The position numbers and the translations under genes are program-made. A model generated the notes under the pieces. It ran no database searches. It was not told the origin of the DNA and saw only the letters and a list, made by a program, of their open reading frames with translations. Shown piece after piece: positions 25,238 through 32,110 of a stretch of 32,163 nt of DNA. Source of the DNA: CAYFQV01 sp964413635 (GTDB lineage Bacteria > Spirochaetota > Spirochaetia > DSM-27196 > PWMO01); NCBI GenBank assembly GCA_964413635.1, contig CAYPTH010000024.1, positions 1 to 32,163 of the forward strand, written 5' to 3'. Within the stretch, counting starts at the first letter, position 1. Each line of letters begins with the position of its first letter.

Positions 25238-25285
25238 TTGCTCCCCTAGACTCGCATGTGTATGATTGTACAGAGCATACACATG
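25238..25285 (+). promoter_or_regulatory. vapBC promoter and operator palindrome
   Basis: CATGTGTATG (25255-25264) and CATACACATG (25276-25285) form a perfect 10-bp inverted repeat with an 11-nt spacer, ending beside the vapB Shine-Dalgarno (GGAGG, 25285-25289). A -10 TATGAT (25261-25266) lies in the left arm, 17 bp from a weak TTGCTC. This is the expected autoregulation site for a VapB-VapC complex. Confidence 0.75.
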
Positions 25286-25293
25286 GAGGCGCG

Positions 25294-25488
25294 GTGAGGA
25301 CGAACATCGTGATAGATGACAAGCTGATGGATGACGCAATGCAGGTTTCCGGAAAAAAGACCAAGCGGGAAACCGTCGAAGAGGGGTTGCGTCTCCTCGT
25401 TCATGTTCACCGGCAGAACGCCGTGCGTCGTCTACGCGGTCGGCTGAAGTGGGAGGGAGACCTCGACCGCATGAGGCGCGACGCGTAG
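25294..25488 (+). CDS. vapB: VapB-family antitoxin
   Basis: 64 aa from GTG at 25294 (GGAGG 4 bases upstream); the frame is open earlier but crosses the promoter/operator, so the short form is right. The N-terminal MRTNIVIDDKLMDDAMQVSG is the beta-strand plus helix of a ribbon-helix-helix DNA-binding fold (DUF2191/VapB type). KKTKRETVEEGLRLLV follows, and the C-terminal tail RLRGRLKWEGDLDRMRRD is the usual toxin-wrapping segment. It binds its own operator and neutralises VapC, which is encoded 18 bp downstream. Confidence 0.9.
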   Translation: MRTNIVIDDKLMDDAMQVSGKKTKRETVEEGLRLLVHVHRQNAVRRLRGRLKWEGDLDRMRRDA

Positions 25489-25506
25489 CGAACGGGAGGG
25501 GGACGG

Positions 25507-25905
25507 GTGGTCCTCGTAGACACCTCGGCGTGGATCGACTATTTCAATGGGATCGCTGCACCGCACACGGATGCCGTTGACGATGCGTTAGGCTCGGACC
25601 GCGTCGTCATTGGGGACCTCATCATCGCCGAGCTGCTTCAAGGATTCCGTTCTGATTCGGATCATCGACAGGCGAGCAAGGTGATCGAGCGATTGGAGTA
25701 CCGCGACCTGGTCGGTAGGGATGTGGCACTGAAGGCCGCCGAGAACTATCGGACGCTTCGCGCCGGCGGAATCACGGTGCGCAAGACCGTTGACCTGCTT
25801 ATTGCCACATACTGCATTGAGAACGCCCTGCCGCTCATCCACAATGATCGAGACTTCGATGTGCTCGAAGCACAGCTCGGGCTGACGGTGATGCGCGGCG
25901 TGTGA
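25507..25905 (+). CDS. vapC: VapC-family PIN-domain ribonuclease toxin
   Basis: 132 aa, GTG start following GGAGGGGG. The PIN domain is complete: D5 (VDTSAWIDYF), E42 (AELLQGF), D96 (TVDLLIATYC) and D114/D116 (IHNDRDFD) form the Mg2+ site. Such toxins cleave tRNA or rRNA and stop translation when VapB is degraded; the target here is unknown. All acidic residues are intact, so it should be active. The pair marks the start of the accessory part of the window. Confidence 0.94.
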   Translation: MVLVDTSAWIDYFNGIAAPHTDAVDDALGSDRVVIGDLIIAELLQGFRSDSDHRQASKVIERLEYRDLVGRDVALKAAENYRTLRAGGITVRKTVDLLIATYCIENALPLIHNDRDFDVLEAQLGLTVMRGV

Positions 25906-25932
25906 CCGCATATCCGGGCGGGAGGGTCGAAA

Positions 25933-26193
25933 GTGAAAGAGCATGATCCCATCGTTCTAACCAATGACATTGCGAACACGGATCTCCGAGCCGGGGACGT
26001 GGGAACGGTTGTTCACACATACGAGAACGGTACCGCCTACGAAGTCGAGTTCCTGACCCTGGACGGTCACACCCACGCGGTGGAAACAATAGAGGCTCGC
26101 AGCCTACGAGCGGTGCGCTCGAGTGACCTTGTGCATACCCGTACCGTAGCCGGAGTGAACCGCCCCGAGTTCCGCGAAGGCCGTGATTGGTGA
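25933..26193 (+). CDS. DUF4926 family protein
   Basis: 86 aa, GTG start at 25933 after GGGAGGG. The core reads MKEHDPIVLTNDIANTDLRA, GDVGTVVHTYENGTAYEVEF and a strand-rich end, a small beta-barrel (SH3-like) as in DUF4926. Members are often found next to toxin-like DUF6883 genes and are suspected antitoxins or immunity proteins. No such partner is visible, although the assembly gap begins only 83 bases downstream. It follows vapC by 27 bp on the same strand and may be transcribed with it. Confidence 0.8.
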   Translation: MKEHDPIVLTNDIANTDLRAGDVGTVVHTYENGTAYEVEFLTLDGHTHAVETIEARSLRAVRSSDLVHTRTVAGVNRPEFREGRDW

Positions 26194-26220
26194 GAAGGGG
26201 CAGTCCGGCTCGTATCCGTA

Positions 26221-26430
26221 TGGTGAGCGCGGTGTATTGCGTATGGCCCGGCCTACACCTCCGTGTACTCCGAGCNNNNNNNNNNNNNNNNNNNNNNNNN
26301 NNNNNNNNNNNNNNNNNNNNNNNNNNNNNNNNNNNNNNNNNNNNNNNNNNNNNNNNNNNNNNNNNNNNNNNNNNNTGGTGAGCGCGGTGTATTGCGTATG
26401 GCCCGGCCTACACCTCCGTGTACTCCGAGC
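26221..26430. repeat. Assembly gap flanked by identical 55-bp copies
   Basis: 100 N (26276-26375) lie between two identical 55-bp sequences (26221-26275 and 26376-26430) that abut the N run exactly on both sides. A fixed 100 N is the usual placeholder for unknown size. An exact 55-bp overlap is what a k=55 de Bruijn assembly leaves at contig ends. Most likely the true sequence is continuous, with a single copy and no missing DNA. Confidence 0.85.
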
Positions 26431-26753
26431 ACACGTGTGATGCCGCGATGTCTTCCAACATTTCGAGCCCCTTTAGCGTGACGTAGGCGTGTAGCTAAGG
26501 GGATGGACCCTCGTGCAGGACCCCAGGACAATCCCCGGCGGTGTTTCGGTACTATCCGCACCTACAAAACACGCGAGTCTGCGGCTGACACTCATCCTCT
26601 GCCATGCCGAAGCCCAACGAGGGATCGAGTTACCCACCTACATTCTTCAGACGCTGCTGCGTATCGTGAGCACACCGGTGTTCGGCGGCATTGCAACACA
26701 GAGGGGCCATTCCGTTTCTCGATCCAGGTTCTGCCCAGATCAGGACTCGACCC
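26431..26753. other. Intergenic stretch without a recognisable gene
   Basis: No convincing ORF on either strand; the overlapping frames of 84-86 aa at 26503-26773 have no family features or Shine-Dalgarno. One imperfect hairpin is visible, CCCCTTTAGC (26468-26477) with GCTAAGGGG (26494-26502), one base bulged. A palindrome CACACGTGTG (26430-26439) lies at the contig junction. Confidence 0.6.
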
Positions 26754-28022
26754 TTAGTACGTCAGGACCATAGTAACGCTTTCCACGACGAGCGCATTTG
26801 CTTGTTGTCGCGAGAGATTTGTACCTGAATCTGTTTGCACTCTGCCGAGTATTCCCGCGTCGCTCAGTAGCGGCACTAGCCGAGAGCTTTTGATGGCGTA
26901 GTTCACATTCTGTGGCAGTGAGCCCGTTCGATTAAAGGCTGCTACTGAATTGAGACTGGCAACGATTATCCCGACGACTTGACCGTCCTCTGTGACTAAG
27001 GGACCTCCAGAGTTGCCCGGTTGGATGGGTACACTGGTTTGATAGACGCGCTGATCGTCCTTAAGTCCTGCCGTCGAGCTTATTACGCCGGTGGTGAGTT
27101 TCGGCGAAACTCCTTGCAGATCTGGTGCCGGGAACCCGACGGTGAACACCTCCGTACCGAGACTCGCCTGGGATAGTGAAACACCGAGATGCGCGAATTG
27201 TTCGCCATCGGGGTGATCCACCTTTAAGAGTGCCAGGTCGACATCTTCGTCGACGGCGATAGTCTCGGCCAGAAGAGAAACGTCGTCATATGCGACTTCC
27301 ACACGCCCCGCACCATCAACTACGTGGTGATTGGTCACCACGTGACCTGCTGCTGTAACGAAGAAGCCTGTACCGCTGCCCGTTGGGGAGGAGCCGCCTT
27401 GTGGTGGCGTGCCGGTGCCAGGCTGGCCATCGCTGGGTTCTTTCACCGCAACGGACAGTGACGGTAGGCCGAGGTCGTAATCTTGGTTTATGTTCTCGTA
27501 GACGAACTCCGCGTCGTATACGACAAGATCTGTTGACGGCTTTGATGCAAACACCTGAATCCAGATGAATGCCTTATACTTCGGTACTTGCGTATTACCG
27601 ACTGGAGCGTAGGTCACCGTTTGATCCCGCTGCAGAATCACGAAGTACGGGAGTCCTTCTTCAATCGCAACTTCCGCTGCCCGCAGTCGGACGAGATCAT
27701 GTACTTCCTGTTGCGAGGTAAACCCATTACCGCGGAAAGTAATTGGGAATACGCCAGGGTTGACTTCTGTATCTGCGTAACCGCCCTTGAACCCTTCGGG
27801 TTTGTAGTCAGTGGCGAGTCCGCGAGTGCTGCCCGGCGAAGAAGATTTCGACGATGAAGTGGAGGAAGGCGAGGACGCGGCGTCGAAGGTCCAGCATCCA
27901 CCTAAGAGTGCAAGGACCAGCAAGACCGCGCCACCGAGACGAATGAAGGCTGTCACAGTGGGCCGAGCGGTTTCCGCCCGACAGGCATCAACTCGATTCT
28001 TGTTCGTTGTTTTTGAACTCAT
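26754..28022 (-). CDS. Lipoprotein fusing a CC0125-like module to an HtrA-type serine protease
   Basis: 422 aa from the ATG at 28022, with GGGAGG 8 bases upstream. A long basic N-region precedes the lipobox LALLGG-C43, then a Ser/Pro-rich linker. Residues about 85-185 (FPITFRGNGFTSQQEVHDLV, RAAEVAIEEGLPYFVILQRD, YDAEFVYENI) resemble the small CC0125/CC1285-type lipoprotein domain. After a Gly/Ser/Pro linker comes a trypsin-like S1C peptidase (about 215-395) with H233 (TNHHVVDG), D262 (DVDLALLKV) and S338 (PIQPGNSGGPLV). There is no PDZ domain. Probably a membrane-tethered periplasmic protease for damaged envelope proteins. The domain combination is unusual; the N-terminal family call is by pattern only. 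Neighbours do not clarify its role. Confidence 0.8.
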   Translation of the reverse strand: MSSKTTNKNRVDACRAETARPTVTAFIRLGGAVLLVLALLGGCWTFDAASSPSSTSSSKSSSPGSTRGLATDYKPEGFKGGYADTEVNPGVFPITFRGNGFTSQQEVHDLVRLRAAEVAIEEGLPYFVILQRDQTVTYAPVGNTQVPKYKAFIWIQVFASKPSTDLVVYDAEFVYENINQDYDLGLPSLSVAVKEPSDGQPGTGTPPQGGSSPTGSGTGFFVTAAGHVVTNHHVVDGAGRVEVAYDDVSLLAETIAVDEDVDLALLKVDHPDGEQFAHLGVSLSQASLGTEVFTVGFPAPDLQGVSPKLTTGVISSTAGLKDDQRVYQTSVPIQPGNSGGPLVTEDGQVVGIIVASLNSVAAFNRTGSLPQNVNYAIKSSRLVPLLSDAGILGRVQTDSGTNLSRQQANALVVESVTMVLTY

Positions 28023-28325
28023 GCCCGCAGCCTCCCGGCTCGGCAATGATCTCGTGAACGGATGACCATCTCTGTAATATTACCTCGAAAAGATCACATC
28101 GTGCTCGCCCGTTGCGCAGTGTGTCAAGGAGCTGTAGGCTCGCTGGATAGCTGAGCCCGCTGCGTCCGAACCGTAACGAGTATTCGCTGATCGTCGCCTT
28201 GTATACTCCGGTCATTCGCGGTGGGACCTGCACCGCTTATGTCCTGTGTATGCAGTCCTTGGCAACGCGCGAGACAGGGCCTACGCTGACAGCATCGCAG
28301 ATTGAGTAGTCGCTAAGCTCGACGC
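28023..28325. other. Intergenic stretch, no feature recognised
   Basis: About 300 bases between the protease lipoprotein and the next minus-strand gene's stop. A minus-strand frame (28233-27988) overlaps the protease start and lacks a Shine-Dalgarno or family features. I see no convincing hairpin or promoter. Confidence 0.5.
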
Positions 28326-28961
28326 TCACTCACGGATTCTGAAGAAAAATCCGGCGCCGACGTCATCGAAGACCCCGCCCTTGAAATTCATCGTAAGGCG
28401 GCGGTCAACTGTACCCTGATACATGAAGTAGCCAGTGCCTTCGATCTGTGCCGCCGGTGCGATTACGTCGAGCGATTGACCTTCTACACGAAACTGAGTG
28501 GGATGGTATTTGTCCGGGGACAGCATGAAGTTGACCTCTTCCATCTCGCTCTTCATTCGTGCGAAGTCCGTGCCGGTCATCAACTGAGCGCGGTAGTAAC
28601 CCTGGAACAATGTGGATTCCGCGACATGAATGAAGTACGCTTCGGCTGCATCCTTGTCGTTCGTCACCGGTAGCTCACCTTCTACGGTTATCTCAAAGCC
28701 CATGTCGGTGGATTCTATTTCAAAATCAGTGATCTCGACGTAGTTCTCTATAATCCTTTCGATGGCGTCGATCTGTGATCGTTGCTCGTCATCTAAATCG
28801 CCGAATGACGAAAACACGGCCTCGAACTCAGCGTTGTACGTTTCTCCCTGAACGACCGAAATAACGTTAGAAGCTTCGAGGTCGATTTCAAGTTCGTCTG
28901 CCTTACAACCGAAGAGCAGTGCGAGCAAAACGACACTACTCAATAGCATTCTTGTTTTCAT
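28326..28961 (-). CDS. Lipoprotein, unknown function
   Basis: 211 aa from the ATG at 28961 (GGGAG 6 bases upstream). Signal peptide with lipobox LLFG-C19 (MKTRMLLSSVVLLALLFGCK). The mature protein is acidic, with an ordered alpha/beta look: SQIDAIERIIENYVEITDFE, a strand pair MGFEITVEGELPV, a helix AAEAYFIHVAES, and a C-terminal beta part ending NFKGGVFDDVGAGFFFRIRE. No family recognised. Lys directly after the lipidated Cys does not signal inner-membrane retention. It stands between TM2 and protease genes on the same strand but with about 130 and 300 bp gaps, so probably has its own promoter. Confidence 0.75.
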   Translation of the reverse strand: MKTRMLLSSVVLLALLFGCKADELEIDLEASNVISVVQGETYNAEFEAVFSSFGDLDDEQRSQIDAIERIIENYVEITDFEIESTDMGFEITVEGELPVTNDKDAAEAYFIHVAESTLFQGYYRAQLMTGTDFARMKSEMEEVNFMLSPDKYHPTQFRVEGQSLDVIAPAAQIEGTGYFMYQGTVDRRLTMNFKGGVFDDVGAGFFFRIRE

Positions 28962-29058
28962 TCGGATCTCCCTTTGCCGATAGACGTTCAGAGCCCGTCG
29001 CAATGTCTCCCGCGACTGAAGTCACGTGACGCTTCCATGAGCTAGCAAAATCGACTCC

Positions 29059-29073
29059 CCGGCACGAAGCCGG
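29059..29073 (-). terminator. Weak hairpin after the TM2 gene
   Basis: CCGGC (29059-29063), loop ACGAA, GCCGG (29069-29073), about 20-34 bases past the TM2 stop on the minus strand. A short TTTT occurs about 9 bases further on. Possible weak terminator. Confidence 0.35.
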
Positions 29074-29092
29074 TGGTTTAAGCGGGATCGGA

Positions 29093-29551
29093 CTACGTGC
29101 TCTCAGTCGAACCGGATTCCTCGGTGGACTCATCCTTGAGTTGAAGGATCAACTCCTTTTCCTTCTCTTCCAACTTCTTTCGAATCTGACGAGGGATCGT
29201 GAACAGGTCGATAAGTAAGAAAACCGCCAGGACGACGAAGACAATGATCGCGACGATACTGCCGATCGCCATCCCCCCCGCACTGGCGTCGGACATTGCT
29301 GCCGGATCAGCTACGGCGAGCGAGGTCAGACTGATGATAAGGGCGACCCACCCGACGATGCCGAGCACGAGATAGAACACGCCCCGCCCGGCCTTGCCGA
29401 GGTAGAATTGGTGGATACCGAGGGTCCCGAGAAAAAACCACAGAACATAGGCAAGGCCGGTACTTTTCTGGTGCTTGCCTATCTCAGAGTTAAAGACGTT
29501 CATTTGCCGGTCGGTCAACTGGGACTTGAGCTGGCTTACTGTCTGTTGCAT
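29093..29551 (-). CDS. TM2-domain membrane protein
   Basis: 152 aa from the ATG at 29551, which follows AGGAGG at 5 bases. A cytoplasmic N-terminal helix (about 1-30) precedes the TM2 signature KSTGLAYVLWFFLGTLGIHQ then FYLGKAGRGVFYLVLGIVGW (about 30-68). A third hydrophobic stretch (about 97-122) leads to FTIPRQIRKKLEEKEKELI and an acidic, Ser/Glu-rich tail. TM2 proteins are widespread small inner-membrane proteins without a settled function. The long linker (SLAVADPAAMSDASAGG) between the second and third segments is probably extracytoplasmic. A promoter is visible upstream. Confidence 0.88.
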   Translation of the reverse strand: MQQTVSQLKSQLTDRQMNVFNSEIGKHQKSTGLAYVLWFFLGTLGIHQFYLGKAGRGVFYLVLGIVGWVALIISLTSLAVADPAAMSDASAGGMAIGSIVAIIVFVVLAVFLLIDLFTIPRQIRKKLEEKEKELILQLKDESTEESGSTEST

Positions 29552-29588
29552 GGAAACCTCCTGTGTTTTGGAAACGTCTATTCGCTCT

Positions 29589-29618
29589 ATTCTAAGCGCC
29601 GAACTCCGCAACTGTCGA
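29589..29618 (-). promoter_or_regulatory. Promoter of the TM2 gene
   Basis: Minus strand: TCGACA (29618-29613), 18-bp spacer, TAGAAT (29594-29589), each 5/6 to consensus. The leader is about 30 nt. Confidence 0.55.
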
Positions 29619-29964
29619 TGATCAATTCTACGTGTTACTGCAAGCTCGGTTACTCAACGACTCTCGCACCCGGATAGTGCCTCACTGCGGAATGCTCTTG
29701 CGCTTCTGACTGCCTGGCTAATACGCCCGACCGAGAATCGCCTGAACCACCCCGAGTTTCCCGGGCCACGATTCGTAAAGAGTCTACAACGTGGCGAATG
29801 GAGGCTGGTATTCACCAAAGGTTCAGGAACAAACGGAATACATCGCCCAACACACGCTAAATGACTCTCAGCGGACTGTAGAGGAGCACGGGAAAATCAC
29901 TGGACCGCTTTCGGTACCCATGGTGCCCCAGAAGAATCCGAGTCCGCGGCAGATACTCATGCTC

Positions 29965-29973
29965 TGCTACAAT
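29965..29973 (+). promoter_or_regulatory. Extended -10 promoter of the DUF5677 gene
   Basis: TGCTACAAT: a TG-N extended -10 with a 5/6 hexamer and no good -35. Transcription would start near 29980, 30 nt before the GTG at 30010. This supports the shorter start. Confidence 0.5.
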
Positions 29974-30009
29974 AGGCGCTATAGCCACGCCGGAAGGAAG
30001 GGAGGAGCG

Positions 30010-30906
30010 GTGCAGCAGATGATCTACGAGTACGACGCCGAAGTAACTGACTACCTAAACTCTGTCGCCGAGCTCTTCCGTAAGCTCCGGGACCGGGGGC
30101 TCTTGATCATGGAGGAGCTACCTACCGCACCGGGAATAGACGCCGAGACCAACGCGGTCTTCCTCCTCTACCGCAATGCCATGGCGCTACTGGACGCGGT
30201 GGCCGAGCTGAGCGGCCTTCCGTCAGTAGAGGGAGTGAAGGTGCTGTTCCGGAGTTTCTTTGAAACGAAGTGCAATCTGGAGTACATGGTCGAAGCCGAT
30301 CTGAAGGACCGTGCCGTGGCCTACCAGACCCGGCACCTAATGGACCGAATACGCCGGTACGAAAAGCTGGACCCTACGACAGACCGGGGCAAAGAGTTCA
30401 AGGCAAAGTGGGAAAAGGACAGGCTGTTCGGTGGTGCTGGATACGAACCGCTGGATACCCGGGCAGAGATTGCGAACCTTAAGAAGCAGCTTGAGCGAGA
30501 GCCATACAAGACTGCGTGGGGGAAGCTAGCCGCCGCGCCCACGCCCAACTGGTATAGCATAGACAATGGCCCCCGGAAGCTCATCGATCTGTGCGAACGG
30601 CTAGGATACCCGCTGGCGTATGACTTTTTCTATCGCCACTGGTCTGGGGCGGTGCACGGTACCGACGCCTACATCGACTCGTTCTACTCCGCAGAAGGGG
30701 AAGGTCGTGCCCATGCCCTACGGGCCGTAAAGGGGTACCCTGAGCTGGTGGATGTTGCGCTGACCCTTACGGTGGATTTCCTCCTGAAGATTACCCAGGC
30801 AGTCCTGCCTAAGCACCACGAGCGACTGTACCGATTCTACAAGAACACCTACCTACCCTACCGGAAGAAGCACATCGACGGCGTGAACATTGTCGCGCAG
30901 GAATAG
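30010..30906 (+). CDS. DUF5677-like protein
   Basis: 298 aa from GTG at 30010, preceded by GGAGGA (30001-30006); the frame is open back to 29791 but without support. Predicted all-helical. The DUF5677-like core includes EGVKVLFRSFFETKCNLEYM, VAYQTRHLMDRIRRYEKL and YDFFYRHWSGAVHGTDAYID. The last has the R-x-x-[SH]-x-x-x-H pattern seen in this family and in HEPN-related helical proteins (R-x4-6-H). No signal peptide or membrane segment, so cytoplasmic. DUF5677 genes are scattered in defence and mobile contexts, and an IS3 remnant follows directly. A HEPN-type RNase or a stand-alone defence role is only a guess. Confidence 0.7.
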   Translation: MQQMIYEYDAEVTDYLNSVAELFRKLRDRGLLIMEELPTAPGIDAETNAVFLLYRNAMALLDAVAELSGLPSVEGVKVLFRSFFETKCNLEYMVEADLKDRAVAYQTRHLMDRIRRYEKLDPTTDRGKEFKAKWEKDRLFGGAGYEPLDTRAEIANLKKQLEREPYKTAWGKLAAAPTPNWYSIDNGPRKLIDLCERLGYPLAYDFFYRHWSGAVHGTDAYIDSFYSAEGEGRAHALRAVKGYPELVDVALTLTVDFLLKITQAVLPKHHERLYRFYKNTYLPYRKKHIDGVNIVAQE

Positions 30907-30993
30907 CACAACCTGGCTTCTTGCCACGGACATGTGCTCCTGTTTCGTGGGTCAAAGGTCAACATTGACCGGAGCGTTCACTGACGGAACACC

Positions 30994-31248
30994 GTGGTCG
31001 GCAGCACCGGGGACTCCTACGACAACGCTCTGCCAGAGTCGGTGATTGGTCTCTTTAAGACGGAAGTAATTCGAAAACGAGGGCCTTGGAAGAATCTCGA
31101 GCAGGTGGAGTTCGCAACCCTTGAGCGGGTCGACTGGTTCAACACTCGTCGGCTACTTGAACCGATTGGAAACGTGCCTCCAGTAGAGTTCGAGGCCACA
31201 TATTATGATACGGTGGAAGCTCCAGCTACAGTAGCCGGACTTGCATAA
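30994..31248 (+). pseudogene. IS3-family transposase C-terminal remnant
   Basis: 84 codons matching the end of an IS3 OrfB integrase: VGSTGDSYDNALPESVIGLF, KTEVIRKRGPW, then FATLERVDWFNTRRLLEPIG and NVPPVEFEATYY. The catalytic Glu of the DDE motif (ALPES) is present, but the two Asp-bearing segments and all of OrfA are missing. In the same frame a stop (TGA 30982-30984) precedes, and the family sequence stops abruptly at about 30990, the probable breakpoint. The GTG at 30994 is not a real start. Non-functional. Confidence 0.88.
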
Positions 31249-31251
31249 AAC

Positions 31252-31278
31252 GGTCTCCGGAGAAGCCGGGGCGGTTCC
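31252..31278. mobile_element. Probable right terminal inverted repeat of the IS3 remnant
   Basis: The sequence just after the transposase stop, starting GGTCTCCGGAGAAGCC and continuing GGGGCGGTTC, has the look of an IS3-group end (complement begins GAACCGCCCCGGC). No matching left end is in the window, which fits a 5'-truncated copy. Confidence 0.5.
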
Positions 31279-31290
31279 GAGTGATCCAGA

Positions 31291-31857
31291 TTAATAGTGA
31301 GGCAGAATCTTCCAGTCTTCCGTGTCGGGATCGCGCGCAAGTCTATCGGTTACTGCGTCGTACGTCTCCCGCGCAGTCCGTTCGACGGAGAAATACACGA
31401 CGTGACTCACCAATCGTCCACCGTGGGTGACGATGTTGCCGTAACGGCTGTGGTAGTGGAGCTCGATCGGGGCGACGGTGATCCCACTCCCCTCTAGCAC
31501 AAACTCGGCTCTGAGCTCACCATCGAGCGTAACACCGGCCCACTTCCCCCCATAGTTGCCGCGTACCGCCTCCACCTGATAGCGTCCGGGCGCAAGCCCT
31601 TCATGGATTGCGAACGGCGACATGGATTGAAAGCCCAACCACTCCTTTGGTTCCGACACGCCCTGCCTGGTGAGCTGTATCTCGAGGTAGCCGACGTCTG
31701 GAGCTCCGCCGCGGTTCTGATGAAAGGTAACCGGCACTACGAGTAACGTGTCGTCAGATCCACGACGTTCCGGCACAGTTGAACAAGCACTTAGCACAGC
31801 GATACCGGCCGAAAGCAGTAATATCATATGAATACGGTTCCGCCTATTCTGTGCCAT
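31291..31857 (-). CDS. Lipoprotein, unknown function
   Basis: 188 aa from the ATG at 31857, the first ATG with a full signal peptide downstream of the promoter; earlier in-frame ATGs lie at or before the predicted transcription start. The signal MAQNRRNRIHMILLLSAGIA-VLSA-C25 is a clear lipobox. The mature part is beta-rich: LLVVPVTFHQNRGGAPDVGY, LEIQLTRQG, the carboxypeptidase-regulatory-like pattern GLAPGRYQVEAVRG, and GITVAPIELHYHSR. The A-P-G-R-Y-x-V motif is typical of small Ig/PEGA-like domains in surface lipoproteins. No specific function can be assigned. It faces the IS remnant tail to tail. Confidence 0.75.
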   Translation of the reverse strand: MAQNRRNRIHMILLLSAGIAVLSACSTVPERRGSDDTLLVVPVTFHQNRGGAPDVGYLEIQLTRQGVSEPKEWLGFQSMSPFAIHEGLAPGRYQVEAVRGNYGGKWAGVTLDGELRAEFVLEGSGITVAPIELHYHSRYGNIVTHGGRLVSHVVYFSVERTARETYDAVTDRLARDPDTEDWKILPHY

Positions 31858-31864
31858 CGTTGAC

Positions 31865-31913
31865 TCGCTGAATAGCATCAGCGAACGATACACGAGCGTG
31901 GACCTCCAGTCAA
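31865..31913 (-). promoter_or_regulatory. Promoter and leader hairpin of the lipoprotein
   Basis: Minus strand: TTGACT (31913-31908), 17-bp spacer, TATCGT (31890-31885). A perfect 7-bp stem, TCGCTGA/TCAGCGA (31884-31878 and 31871-31865), with a 6-nt loop sits at the expected 5' end of the message, 7 bases before the ATG, where a Shine-Dalgarno would be. No obvious Shine-Dalgarno is present. Confidence 0.55.
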
Positions 31914-32110
31914 TCCGTGAGTGACCGGCCAATACGTCCGTATCCGCTGACGAGCAATCACACGCATATCTCTATGTCGAGTAAGCTGGGTATTGGAGCT
32001 CAATCTGGATCTGACACGAGCTGGATCGAGCATTGCGCGTCCATACGTCGGTACTCCATCCTTCGGTGTTTCCTCTCTTTTGGACACACCCTACGTCGTC
32101 TACGACGGGG

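Larger units (their letters stand above)
29552..30009. other. Divergent intergenic region between TM2 and DUF5677 genes
   Basis: Holds the TM2 promoter (29589-29618, -) and the DUF5677 promoter (29965-29973, +). The plus frame stays open from a GTG at 29791, but no Shine-Dalgarno precedes it and residues before 30010 show no family match, so I treat this part as leader. Nothing else recognised. Confidence 0.55.

Noticed and set aside
26404..26456. Short minus-strand peptide (MLEDIAASHVCSEYTEV) next to the gap
   Set aside because: Looks a little like a protein C-terminus, but a stop lies just upstream in frame and nothing can be assigned.
26431..26753. Integron attC site or IS remnant in the intergenic region
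   Set aside because: The imperfect hairpin lacks the GTTRRRY/RYYYAAC core boxes and no transposase-like peptide is visible.
27988..28233. 81-codon minus-strand frame upstream of the protease lipoprotein
   Set aside because: Overlaps the supported protease start, no Shine-Dalgarno, no family features.
29791..30009. 73-codon N-terminal extension of the DUF5677 gene
   Set aside because: No Shine-Dalgarno at 29791, a promoter lies inside it, and GTG at 30010 has a strong Shine-Dalgarno and the usual family length.
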